64,000 bases of DNA from Astragalus membranaceus (Eukaryota; Streptophyta; Magnoliopsida; Fabales; Fabaceae). The notes beneath the pieces were generated by a model. The model ran no database searches. It was not told where the DNA came from and was given only the letters and a program-made list of their open reading frames with translations. Within the stretch, counting starts at the first letter, position 1. Every line of letters begins with the position of its first letter. This document shows, piece after piece, positions 50,801-59,600 of this stretch. A program made the translations under genes and the position numbers. The DNA lies in NCBI GenBank assembly GCA_039519185.1, contig CM076848.1, positions 56,012,778 to 56,076,777 of the forward strand, read 5' to 3'.

Positions 50801-53674
50801 AATGCAATTGAGAGACACTATTATTTCATTAAATACAATATGTTTGAATGGGAGTCTTTATTAAACCTTTCAGAGTGGTTGTATATTTGCTGCAGTTCTT
50901 CAATTGATGACCTTGAACCCCTTACCACATTGATTGCTCCGCTTGCCATCATACCTAAACTAAAAACATAACATGAAATGAGATAAAAACAGTCATCATG
51001 AATACTAGATGGAAGATAGGCGATGACCATAGCATCAATTTCTAGTCTAACTACTGGTTAATAGAGCCTCTTGTTTCATTGGGTATACCCGACTATTTGC
51101 ACAATAATTTGCACAATCATTGATTCAGTTTTCATTCTGATATTGTGAACAGATCCCAAGTTCTTCATCCTGATCTCCCTAGCATGTGCATTTTGTTCTT
51201 CCTTGCCTAGTAGAATTAGTCTGGTGTAGCACTAATTCAGGAAATTTATCTCAGAGGCATTTAATATTGTTCATCCGGACTGTCCTCTGGTTGATTGGGG
51301 TAAAATCATTTGGAGCAGTTACATCCCTTCATAATAAATGCCTAACTGATGAGTACATTTGGCCTAGGGGGTGTCATGTAGCCTATATGCCTGTAAAAGT
51401 TTCAATAATGGGCAAGGCAGATAAAGCTCCCTCTATCAAAGAAGTCATTTCAAACCCCCATTTTCTATTGGATAAAGGTTACACATTGATGGTGCTGCAA
51501 AAGGTGCTTCCGGTGTTACTGCATGTGGCGGTATCTTCAGAGACTATAGAGCGACCACATTAGGCTGTTTTTCACATCACATTGGATTTCTAATGCTCTT
51601 CATGCTACAAGTCTACTGATATTGTCCCTTGGAATCTAGGAAATAGATGACTTAATTGTATAACCTTGACTAGGAAGATGAGTTGTTTGGTCTCTCACAT
51701 TTATAGGGAGGGGAATCTTTGCGCTAATAAACTAGCTAATTATGGCACGTCAGCTCAGAGCTTTGTTTGGTGGGATTTTATCCTTGATTTTGTTAGGATG
51801 ACTTCTTCCGTAATATATTTGGCCTCCCTAATTATAAACTTTATGAATTTTTTTATGGGTTAGGTACATATCCCCATGTTTTTGTTTCATTGATTTCTCC
51901 TTAGTAAAATATGGTCTGGTGTGCTGCATATGATTTGGTAATGTCTAGGGTGTCAACATAGTTGGGTTCCTTTACATTACAATGATAGTTTTGCATGTCA
52001 TTTTGTCCAATGAAAAATGCTTACATAATCAGTTTAGTATTCAAAGTCGCATATTGAACCTCCTATTCATTGTTTGTACACACAACAGTCATGCTTGTTA
52101 CACAAAATTACAAATATTTTGGTAAACTTTACTATGTTGCTAAAGTTGTTTTTCTTGTATTTATTTAGAAAAGTATATTTGAATCGTATGTTTTGTTTGT
52201 TGTTTGTTTTTGAAAGGTTTTGTGTATCCAAATCGTGCAACTAGCAATTTCAGTCTTAACAAAGTTTTGCACACCTTGATCTGCTACAAGCCAGCGACAT
52301 GAATTATCAGCAAAAAGCGCAAGCTTCTCATCGGGTCTTACTCCAATAACTCTCAAGCCCTCAGCAAAGTCCAATATCGCATCTTTCAACTGAAATTTTT
52401 ATAAGGGCACACGACATTCATAGGATAATTAAGTTTCTTACAAGACATCAAAACAATAACATTCATTGTATACATCAACAAGCTCATAACACTTCAAAAT
52501 AATTTTTTAATTTGTTTGGACTCAATCAATAAATATGATGCAATATTCTTTTGAAAATCACATCCTATGTTACATTACATATGCATGATCATTCTTCGTA
52601 TATTAATTAATATTCAGGTAGCTATGTCACACCACCAATAAAATAGCTCATACAGTAAAACAAAGGGAAACCATACAAAGGCCATTGATAATATCAAAAG
52701 CAGTGGTTATATATTATTCAAAACTTTATAATAGGAAATGGTTTATTGCCTAATAAAATGTGAAAAGTTAGTTGGAAACATAGTACGTGCAACCCCTTCC
52801 TTTCTGTGTAAAGAATTCCACCATAATGTTCTCTACTTTGAACCAAACCCTACCCTAACCTTACCCAATTAACAATCTAATGTCATTTACCATGCTATCA
52901 ACCTCAGAACAGAAATAAAAATAATTCTAAAATACTAGTCATAGAGGAACAAGTTAGAGGTTAGAACATATATAGAAGCCTCTGATCATTAAGCTAATCA
53001 CAATCTGATCAATTTGCATTCTAGGACCTAAACTTGCCATAACTCATTATGTAAGCATTTTTCAAACGCAAATTGTTTATCTAGTCTAAGCTCTTACGAC
53101 ATAAATTCTCATGCTATAAGCACTTATGCCATAAACGCTTAAATAAACTGTTTATCCAACCAATGTCATGCATGATCTTAAGCAAAAAGAGATATAACAC
53201 GGAAAAAGAAGGAAGAAATTAAAAACCTGTTTGTATGTCATAGTTGAAGGAGGATCATGATATGGATCTACCAAGGCTACTTTATCACCATATTTCTCGG
53301 CAGAAGATCTCCAAATGTCAGGAACTGCTTTCCATTCATCTGAAGCCACAGTACCACTACCAGAAAGTAATGAACTTTCTAGAAAAGGGGAGCACCTTCT
53401 TATCTGCATTTTCTCTGTCTACAATATGCAAAAGTTTGTGGTTGGAACTCACAAAATAAAGTTAACCAAAATGCATTAGTAATATATAATGATAATTAGC
53501 ATGTGAAGAAAAAGATACCTTGGATTCAGATTGACAAAACACACGAAAAGAACAAGGGCGAGAAACTTTGATTCCGGTGAAGTTGCAGCGAGCAAAGAAG
53601 AGAGGAAGTGCTTGGAAAGAATATGAGAAAGTGGAAGAAGCATGGCTGTAGTTGAAGCTGAGTGGAATCGCCAT
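38804..53674 (-). CDS. Long-chain acyl-[acyl-carrier-protein] synthetase, plastidial (AAE15/AAE16 type), copy 1, 18 exons
   Basis: Eighteen exons splice in frame to 723 residues: 53519-53674, 53227-53418, 52275-52389, 50867-50954, 45381-45592, 45031-45149, 44721-44870, 44557-44624, 44380-44485, 44066-44224, 43933-43986, 43766-43846, 42889-43026, 42285-42444, 41647-41726, 41414-41556, 38985-39042, 38804-38896. All borders are GT..AG. The N-terminus (MAIPLSFNYSHASSTFSYSF) is Ser-rich and lacks acids, like a plastid transit peptide. The AMP-binding core has YTSGTTGNPKGVMLTH, NGYGLTETSPV, DGWLNTGDIGW and, at the C-terminus, the catalytic-lysine block PTMKIRRD. The family activates free fatty acids to acyl-ACP in plastids; Arabidopsis AAE15 is about 727 residues, so length agrees. 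A 5-kb copia element sits in intron 4. Residues such as VIAVRRLGCD (VVAARRLSCN in copy 2) look more drifted than in copy 2. AAE15 versus AAE16 is not resolved. Confidence 0.93.
39234..39251. other. Hairpin CCCGTGC-CTCC-GCACGGG in intron 16
   Basis: A perfect 7-bp inverted repeat with a 4-base loop, preceded by AACTAGTACTATA. It stands out as GC-rich in an AT-rich intron and may be the end of an inserted element. Its partner end was not identified. Confidence 0.6.
39524..40945. repeat. Degenerate tandem array, period about 230-300 bp, in intron 16 of copy 1
   Basis: The block AGTTTCAATTGATTAT (or close variants) occurs at 39694, 39989, 40221, 40480 and 40780, that is at spacings of 295, 232, 259 and 300. 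Each is preceded by CCGTGTTTTTTTATATATC and GTGCAGTTATC and followed by TTGATTAGTAGATTATAG and TTAAATATTAAT stretches. At the left end the short TATATATCAGTG-type module is itself repeated many times. The corresponding intron of copy 2 lacks it, so it arose or arrived after the gene duplication. Confidence 0.85.
41030..41220. repeat. Purine-rich tandem repeat in intron 16 of copy 1
   Basis: Several degenerate ~55-bp units of the form GAAGAAATAGAGTGTAA plus AAAAGTGAAAAG. Almost pure purine on the plus strand, so a pyrimidine-rich tract in the transcribed direction, about 0.5 kb into intron 16, not at its acceptor. Confidence 0.8.
41890..42135. repeat. Old dispersed non-coding repeat in intron 14 (TRIM/LTR-like)
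   Basis: The stretch with GAAGTCTCACATTGGATAG, TAAGTAGTGGTTATAATTGG and GAGGTTGAGTTAGACCCAAA has the wording of a widespread plant non-coding repeat ('CCCACATCGGATAG.. GTTGAGTTAGGCCCAA'). It is common in legume genomes as I remember them. No LTR pair or duplication is visible. Confidence 0.5.
45190..45300 (+). repeat. tRNA-derived SINE-like segment in intron 5
   Basis: TGGCAAGTGC resembles a pol III A box, and 40 bases downstream CCCGGGTTCGAACCCGGG holds a perfect B box (GGTTCGAACCC). No cloverleaf can be folded, so it is not a tRNA gene. A related stretch (CATGTCCTGGGTTCGGACTT) lies at 58096-58115. Confidence 0.55.
45749..45753. repeat. Target site duplication GTATT of the intronic copia element
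   Basis: GTATT at 45749-45753 and 50781-50785, directly outside identical LTRs. Confidence 0.96.
45754..45987 (+). repeat. 5' LTR of the intronic copia element
   Basis: TGTTGAGATG start, TTTAACA end. A TATA-like CTATTTAAAC lies at about 45833-45842. Confidence 0.96.
45988..46000 (+). other. Primer binding site of the intronic copia element
   Basis: TGGTATCAAAAGC directly abuts the LTR. It is an initiator-Met tRNA complement with a small mismatch. Confidence 0.88.
46128..46290 (+). repeat. CCGTACGG-centred repeats in the copia 5' leader
   Basis: At least seven modules contain CGTACGG or a close form, several as ATCCGTACGGAAATC followed by ACTATTC or CCTGTTC, spaced about 20-30 bp. CCGTACGG is palindromic. 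They lie between the primer site and the gag ATG at 46336. Confidence 0.8.
46336..47880 (+). CDS. Copia Gag, protease and gag-pre-integrase region (first half of the polyprotein)
   Basis: Start set at ATG 46336 (MSSTSENDKNKSESTGK). The upstream in-frame part is hydrophobic and part of the leader. The gag core has FSGNPFITTEKLNGDNYLN and FMGQRLLDHLT. A glycine-arginine-rich patch precedes the CCHC knuckle CTYCKKLGHTEDKCYSLHGF. The protease site is WIMDTGASDCVAG, followed by the gag-pre-integrase block LLHRRLGHPSLKKF. The frame ends at a TAG at 47878-47880, caused by the one-base shift in the A-run at 47854-47857. Up to that point the protein is undamaged. Confidence 0.93.
   Translation: MSSTSENDKNKSESTGKSLVSYAFSGNPFITTEKLNGDNYLNWSASVKMWFMGQRLLDHLTKNSTEIGNDLREDWKQADCQLVSLLWQSIEPSLLVHYRSYTTCYDIWQKAKNVYSNDIQRLYGVIHNLATLQMTEDNIMTYANKAQSAANEFKLLVTDNDPKKMLEKLDNVCMIYVLHGLHQKYESVRSNILSASDIPSTEDLIRRLIRLPGLEGTGGNGSQTNIESSALVSNFAGRGGRGRGRGGGRGGRVGGRPQCTYCKKLGHTEDKCYSLHGFPEKPVYVTQVNDSEQRSTKQNVLSDEEYKAFLQYKTSQASSSATVAHSGNSTVCFSQSSPVDSWIMDTGASDCVAGNPSLLSKISQPNTPHYITVADGSKVIASGIGKATPLPSLPLDNVLLVPNCPFNLISVSRLTRSLKCSVTFDDDYFVIQDRSTKRTIGTGYESHGLYYLQPIHPSSTIASTSTTESPSLLHRRLGHPSLKKFKVMVPHLSHLQSLDCESCQLGKTCSLLLP
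47855..50539 (+). CDS. Copia integrase, reverse transcriptase and RNase H (second half of the polyprotein)
   Basis: Open from the shift point to TGA 50537-50539. Integrase has FDVLHSDVWGPS, TLRSDNAKEYFS and HTPQQNGIAERKNRHI. A proline-rich linker follows. Reverse transcriptase has WRQAMIDEMTALESNQTW, KARLVAKGYTQ, LDIKNAFLHGDL, ALYGLKQSPRAWF and the catalytic YVDDIVITG. RNase H has YTDADWAGCP and KHIEVDCHFVREKI near the end. It overlaps the first half by a few bases in another frame. Apart from the boundary shift I see no damage, which agrees with identical LTRs. Confidence 0.93.
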   Translation, partial: KHVRSSFPSSTQSQARSPFDVLHSDVWGPSRVASVVGHRYFVTFIDEFSRCTWIYLLKDRSELLGVFQNFFKEIKNQFGCSIRTLRSDNAKEYFSTSFNSFMVENGVIHQSSCPHTPQQNGIAERKNRHIIETARTLLIHANVPLKFWGDAVLTAGHLINRMPSSAIQNRVPHSILFPDEPLFRISPRVFGSTCFIHDLTPGLDKLSARAVKCVFLGYSRVQKGYRCYCPSTHRFYMSADVTFFEDAPFFASPIESESVSQVLPIPNIVPVVPLPPIIDQIDHPSPTEIPSPSSPAPLQTYQRRARLPPVDPPPTEDPSDSSPAPIPSSTPDPPPESEDPPIAVRKGTRSTRNPHPIYNFLSYHRLSPSHYTFVSAISSITIPKSTQEALSHSGWRQAMIDEMTALESNQTWTLVPPPPGKSIVGCRWVYTIKVGPDGSIDRLKARLVAKGYTQVFGLDYSDTFSPVAKMASVRLFLSMAAMRHWPLYQLDIKNAFLHGDLEEEVYLEQPPGFVAQGECRGYVCRLHKALYGLKQSPRAWFGRFSSVVQEYGMIQSETDHSVFYKFSSHKCIYLVVYVDDIVITGNDHDGIAGLKQHLVHHFQVKDLGKLRYFLGIEVAHSKAGIAISQRKYALDILEETKMLDCKPIDSPMDPNVKILPDQGEPFSDPGRYRRLVGKLNYLTMTRPDISYAVSVVSQFLNSPCDSHWDAVVRILRYIKGAPGKGLVYTDRGDSNIVAYTDADWAGCPFDRRSTSGYCVLIGGNLISWKSKKQNVVARSSAEAEYRAMALTTQELTWLKHLLQELRFCKIGTMSLICDNQAALHIASNPVFHERTKHIEVDCHFVREKIVSGDIATSFVGSNDQLADIFTKALRGPRITYICDKLDAYNLYAPA
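50547..50780 (+). repeat. 3' LTR of the intronic copia element
   Basis: Identical by eye to 45754-45987. Preceded by GAGGGGGAG and followed by GTATT. Confidence 0.96.
50955..52274. other. Intron 3 of synthetase copy 1
   Basis: 1320 bp with no recognisable insert. A plus-strand frame near 51186-51563 has no domain I can name. Confidence 0.5.
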
Positions 53675-53736
53675 AATTTGATTTGGCAGAAGCAGAAGTA
53701 AAACGAAGAAGAAATGATGATCAAGCACGTTAGAAT

Positions 53737-53744
53737 GTTATATA
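53737..53744 (-). promoter_or_regulatory. TATA box candidate of synthetase copy 1
   Basis: TATATAAC on the minus strand, about 63 bp upstream of the ATG at 53674. Transcription starting some 30 bp downstream would begin near 53707. That excludes the further upstream in-frame ATG at 53728 and supports the start at 53674. Confidence 0.5.
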
Positions 53745-55420
53745 GTATATGTGAACAAAGAACTATAATAGAAATTTATAGCATGGTTTGAACTTAGTTG
53801 AGTTTAAATGAGTTTTCGAGTTTGATGGTCCACCCAATAACGGTTGATATTTGTTAATTAATAAATTTATTCTTCAATTTTCTAGAAAAAATTAAATGCA
53901 GTTTGCATTGATTTTTCGAAAATGTCGGAAGAATTATAGTGCGGATGTCACCTTTCTATCGGTAGGAACTAGGAAACGAATCATGTTTTAGTACAATTGC
54001 TGTCAAATTCGAATTCACTTTGGGGTGATGCAGAAATGTATTTGTTTTTTAGCGTATTATTGGTGCGCGCAGTATCCATGTGTAAACATGGTTTTGCCGG
54101 TCTGTGTGTTCCTCTCCTCTCAATAGAGTTTTTGTCACACCCAAATTTCAAACCCGAGATCTTAGCGTGGAATCCGAACTCAGTTACCGGTCCCTTTCGA
54201 CATCCCTTATCACCCCATTATTCCCCACCCTAGGTCTCACTTTGGAAACTCTAATTATCTTTCTAAACTTTCATGTAATCTTGAAATTTGAAATAAGGTT
54301 ATATATATAACAAGTTTCCAGCTGTGCTAATCCTACGTCACAGAGGTGAATCAGAAACTTGTTTAGAAATGTATAACAAATTCTGAAAACAGGTTTTCAA
54401 TTTTTTTTACATTTTGTTTTTTTATTTAAAAATCAATTGCAAAAGTACATTTAGCATATGTTTGGACATCCGTGTTTTCACGGTGAATTTCCACGTCAAG
54501 CCAGAAGCAACAAATTGTAGCTTCTTAATTTCTGCGGCCATATTAGTCATACGTATGTGGTAATATCACCGCATTCCTAAACGAGCACTTACTCAACTTC
54601 TCATGGCACACATCTTCAAGCGAAGGTTGTACGTCCCCAACGTAGCTTACCCCTCTCGCGCTATGGTTGTCAGACTTAAATCATTTCCTAATCACTCTCC
54701 TGACATCTCCCATCATCCTCTCTAGTTTCTCTTAATTCCACTCTCTCATCATTATTTTTCAATCTTTATATCATCTTTTCTCTCGTCCCACTCTTATACT
54801 TGGTGATGGAGATGAAGGAGGGAATGAGAGGATCCAAGTGCATGTTTGCCATACCTGCACATGGTAAAATACAATTATTCTAAAATTTTGCTTCAAAATT
54901 TAGACACCTTCCGAAAACATAATTCAAAGGTTTAATTGATATACATTGTCACTATAAATTGTTTTACATCATCAACTAATATAAAACAATGTTATGGGTA
55001 ACTAACTTTTAAGGTAGTTAAGGTAAAGTCAAACATTCTAAAAAAATCTCTTATACTAACAGTTTATATTAATTAAATCTTAATTGAAATGTCAATATTT
55101 GAATGAAGTAGGAAGGAGGCGTAATTTTTTTTAAAATAAATGACATTTAAGTTCTATCCACACATAAACTTCCTCATGAAGGCAAATTTAAGAAAAAAAA
55201 ACAAAGTGTGGGTTGTATTAAACAAAAATGCAAGTGTTGATAGTAACACCATTTGTTTTAAACTTGAATAAATTGTTTTTCAATTCAAGGTAACAAACTT
55301 GTTTCTTTTTTTTTCTAACCAAGCTAATTTTCGACACACAATTTCACCTTCCCTATCTTTTAGGACATCACAGTCATGTAGGTGACTAAAATACGCACAA
55401 AGAAGAATCCTCCACTCGTA
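53745..55420. other. Intergenic sequence between the tandem synthetase copies
   Basis: AT-rich, no gene recognised. A stretch near 54126-54160 has a B-box-like TTTCAAACCCGAGATC and could be a short SINE remnant. The rest shows nothing I can name. Confidence 0.45.
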
Positions 55421-55426
55421 CACCTA

Positions 55427-55860
55427 GGGATGACAATTTGGCCTAAACTCATTGGGTATTCACAAAAAGCACTCATGATGGGTAGGCAATTACCCACACA
55501 ACTTAGTACGAGCTCGAGTATGGGTAATTGCATGTGAATTATATGGGTATAGATGTAGGTATATATAAAATAATAATGTGTCCATTAAACATTATATAAA
55601 ACTATTAATCCATTGAATGTTTTTAGTTCACTAAATACTATTATTTAAAATATTTAATGAATAGATTTGAAAGAAAAATCATCGTTTTTCAATTGAAGTA
55701 TGATGGTCTTTATGTTATTTATTTTTCAATAGTTCAAGTGTGGGTAGTTGTATCACCCATTTGTTAATGGGGCGGTGATGGGTAATCAGATACATATGCC
55801 TCTGAATACCCCCGTTTCCACTAATTGGAAAACCAAATTGTAAGGTGAGGACTGCCCAAA
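55427..55860. mobile_element. Probable decayed hAT-like MITE
   Basis: The left end CTAGGGATGACAATTTGG resembles hAT ends. The interior has inverted stretches (GGGTAATTGCATG, GGGCGGTGATGGGTAATCAG). The expected right end is only partly preserved near 55837 (ACCAAATTGT), and no duplication is found. Confidence 0.4.
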
Positions 55861-56039
55861 CCTTATTTGAATTACACAGGTCATATTTTTATTTCTTGGA
55901 GGGACTTCAAAATACAAATCAAAATAGAATAAATAAATATATAGGAAAACAACTTTCTTACTTTACTCTTACAATTTCACAAATCAAAACTAAATTAGAA
56001 AAGGAATGGGATATCTCTCAACAAAATGACAAAAATAGG

Positions 56040-56165
56040 TCCATGAGTTGTTAGGTCGTAAGAGTTTGACTCTGCAACCTTAACCTTAAGTGATGAAGTT
56101 CAAATCCCCTCACGAGCGGTTATAAAATAGTCATTAGTATCACTTTAATTATTAATAATTTTCCT
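56040..56165 (+). repeat. SINE-like segment with pol III A/B box resemblance
   Basis: TTAGGTCGTAAGAG (A-box-like) is followed about 45 bases later by AAGTTCAAATCCCC (B-box-like). No tRNA fold. Confidence 0.4.
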
Positions 56166-56510
56166 CTTCCCCATTAAAAAATGGCAAAAATAGCAGATAT
56201 CTAGGTGTGGAGATGAATCAATATGTATCCGAAAAGTGCCAATGAGTAACCAAATTGAGTATCCAATTCTTTTGGAGATACATATCTGATAGTATCCACA
56301 AGTACCCAACAAGTATCTGATATGGATCGAGTATCAGGTATGTACTATGTCTTCACTTTTGGAGTACACATCCTTCATAGATTGGAACATTAATTTTTAA
56401 TGAAAGAGAACAGTATGTTCAATTATGTAAGAAGATATAATTCACAAAAGGAATGTCAAATAGGGGGAGGGATTAAGGATTTTGCTACTATCTACAGCCA
56501 AAACTCTATT

Positions 56511-56665
56511 GTGCCATACCATTGGCATTTGCTAAGTTTACTTGTATAGATTTTCCATATGATCCCTGCATTGAGCCGTAACTATCTGTGCCATATCATT
56601 GGCATTGGGTAAGATTACTTGTATAGATTCTCTATTTGGTCCCTGTATTGAGCCGTGACTTTGTC
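56511..56665 (-). repeat. Tandem duplication of the gene tail, synthetase copy 2
   Basis: Units starting GTGCCATACCATTGGCATTT (56511) and GTGCCATATCATTGGCATTG (56588), period about 77 bp. It is the same structure as 38701-38850. The gene-proximal unit contains the stop of exon 18. Confidence 0.85.
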
Positions 56666-59600
56666 CCTTCGAATTTTCATTGTGGGTGTCATTAGCCCAT
56701 TGTCAATCTGTCATCACAGTAAAACATTAACCAAATATGTCAATTCTGGTATGTTAATAATACAAAGACTGATGTTCAATCTAACCGTGAAGGGGTCATC
56801 TACGAGAAGGATTGGCCCAATTTGAAATGGAGACTCTGACGTCCTGCATGATAAAATCAGTAAATTATAATACAAATGAAGTCTTTTTTTTTATAAGCAA
56901 AATATTAGTGGGGGTGGGGGAATGTTAGTTTCCAGCGTTTGAACCCTGGACCTCCTTCTTGCAACTTTGCAACTCCTCCACGTCCCTTAGCAATACAAAT
57001 ACAAATGAAGTCTATTTTTGTCCTCATTCTTCTTTGCAAGGCACATGCAACTTAAGAGAACGCTCGGGTACGAGTGCCTAATGGGGGAGATATTCTAGTA
57101 CTACAGTTGAAGTATCATACAAATTACAACACACATTTATATGAAATGTACTGTTATGAACCTAGTTTAGATAGCTAAAGTAGTTAGTTGAACCGCTGGC
57201 GCTGCCAGCTAAGGTTGGAAATGTCAGTTTTCTGTTATCTGACTTATCCTACTAATTAGTTAGTTTTCTGTTATCTGCCAGCTAAGGTTGAAAATGTCAA
57301 TTTTCTGTTGGTAATGGACAAGGAATATTTATGAAATCTATGCAAAATTTACAATTTTTGTGTAACTCCCAGCCATACACTCCACTGGTTCTCAACAATT
57401 TCCTTATAGTTCCATACACAACACGATATTTGATGTGTTGGCAAGGGGAATTAGGAGCTGATGTCCTCAACGATGTCGATCTTCCTGATTTGTCTTCAGC
57501 TCAAGAGTTGAAGCCTACTACCAGTCTAGCTTCCTTGTTACCTTCTGTTTCTGCAGAAACTGATAACAGTTGTTTGAGTTTGAATAATACTGACCTACAC
57601 AACTACAGTGTGTGGCACTTTAGGTTGGGCTATCCTCTCTTTCAGTTTCAGAATAGTGATGAACTCCTGTAATGATTCTGTTGTTGGTAAACAAGTTACT
57701 GATTTTTGCTCTCCATGCTGTATCGGTAAAATGCATTGGTTAACTTAATTACCATCAACTTCCACACACACAACACAAGTCCACCTAAATTATTATTCAC
57801 ATATTTCTGACTCCAGCTCCAGTAAAGTCCAGCACTCGTTTTACTTACATATTATGTAACTATGTTTCATTCTTTATTGCTTGCACATGATATACATATA
57901 TAGTACTAATATTTATATACTGCACAATAAATTTGACGCTCTTGGCATTTTTCAGCAATTCAAGAAAATGGCAGAAGAGTTACAGTTGAATTCCAAAATC
58001 AAGGCAGACTAGAGTTTCCCCCCTCTACACCTTCAGCAAAAACTACGTATGCCTATTTAATATGTCCGCACACACATCCGTAAGTTTTGGATATCATGTC
58101 CTGGGTTCGGACTTGGGGGGCCTTAGCTTCTACATAAACCTAGTCGCCTTCATTGCGGTTACTTTTTCTGCCTTCATTTTGGCTTGTTTATTGCTATTAC
58201 CTTACACCTTTGTTGTGCCTTTTTCTGATTGATTAACAGATCCAAATTCACTATTCGATTGTAAACCAACAGAACTGTGTGCATTATTTACCTTTCACGC
58301 ACCAAGAAATTCCAGAAGGTAACGCCACTCGATGTTTGAGAGGGGGTGTGGGTGATAGCATAGCAGCGTATTGGACATATTTATAAGCACAGTTAGCTGA
58401 ACAGCTGCGTCTGCCAGCTAAGGTTAGATAGAAGAAAGTTAGTTCCTAGTGAGATAAGTCAGGTAACAGAAAACTGAAATTTCCAGAACTTAGTGTGTTC
58501 TGGAATCTTCCTAGACAGTTTACAGAAGCAGAACAATGCAGTAGATTTTTGTAATGCAATTAAACATTAGCAAAACCTTTTCTTTCCTTCTCCATTTTTC
58601 TCTCTTTCGCTTTTCTTCTTTTGCTATATCTTTTAGATTCAATTTTCAAACTTTCAGATACATAATATTTGATTTGATTCCCATTCATAACACATGGGAC
58701 CATGTATTGAATTTCATTCTAAAAACAATTTAATTAGCGGTGATAAAAAAAAATAATTCTCTTCCATTCTAAGAAATTTCAAGTAAAGTTAATTGACAAT
58801 TGGCATTAACAATTAACGATTATATAAAAACGGCCCTTCCTTGTAAACACAAAGAACTAACACACCGTTGCAATGTCTATAAATGCATAGAATCTCCCTG
58901 GCATTCATTATAACAAGCAGAAGTGAGACAATTTCTTACCAAGTCCTCAATTCTTTATATATTAGGCTGGTCACTTTTTTCGGATTGACATCTGAACTAT
59001 TGGAATCTATAAGTGACAGCTCCCTTGCTGCCTTTAAGACTTCTTCTTTATTAGGAACAACGACAGCTCCTAGACGCCGCTTATCCTATATGTCAAAGCT
59101 AACACCAATAAGTAAAATTAGAGGAATTAAGCCCTTCAAAACCATGGTTAAGGATTTAAGCCTAACTCCTCCTCAAAACCATGGTTGTAAGGGGAGGTTT
59201 GCCCAACCCTTATAACCCCTACACTGGGTTCATGACTTCCGATGTGGGACTCCAAGTTAGGTTCATGAAGCCCTTCTTGCACATGAAAACCGGTAATATT
59301 TTGTAATATCTTTTATCTGAGATAGGGTTCCTTGAAACAGAAGTTTAAAAACATCAAGGATTTAAATTCACCTGGCCAACGACCACAATTTGTTGTATAA
59401 GGCTACTCCTCATCGCAGCTTCTTCAAGTTCTCCCGGTTCAACATTTTCACCTTCTCTTATTGAAACATGTGATTAATACTTGCATAATGGGGAAAACAC
59501 CATGATCAACAGGCTTTTTTTAATTGATAAAAGCATAGTTGCAATTGAAGGACAAAAAATGGAAACGAGTTAATTTACCATGTTAATTTCAAAAAATTGA

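Noticed and set aside
53675..53728. Upstream in-frame ATG giving a longer synthetase N-terminus (MLDHHFFFVLLLLLPNQ)
   Set aside because: The TATA candidate at 53737-53744 is too close for it to be in the mRNA. The start at 53674 gives a typical transit peptide.
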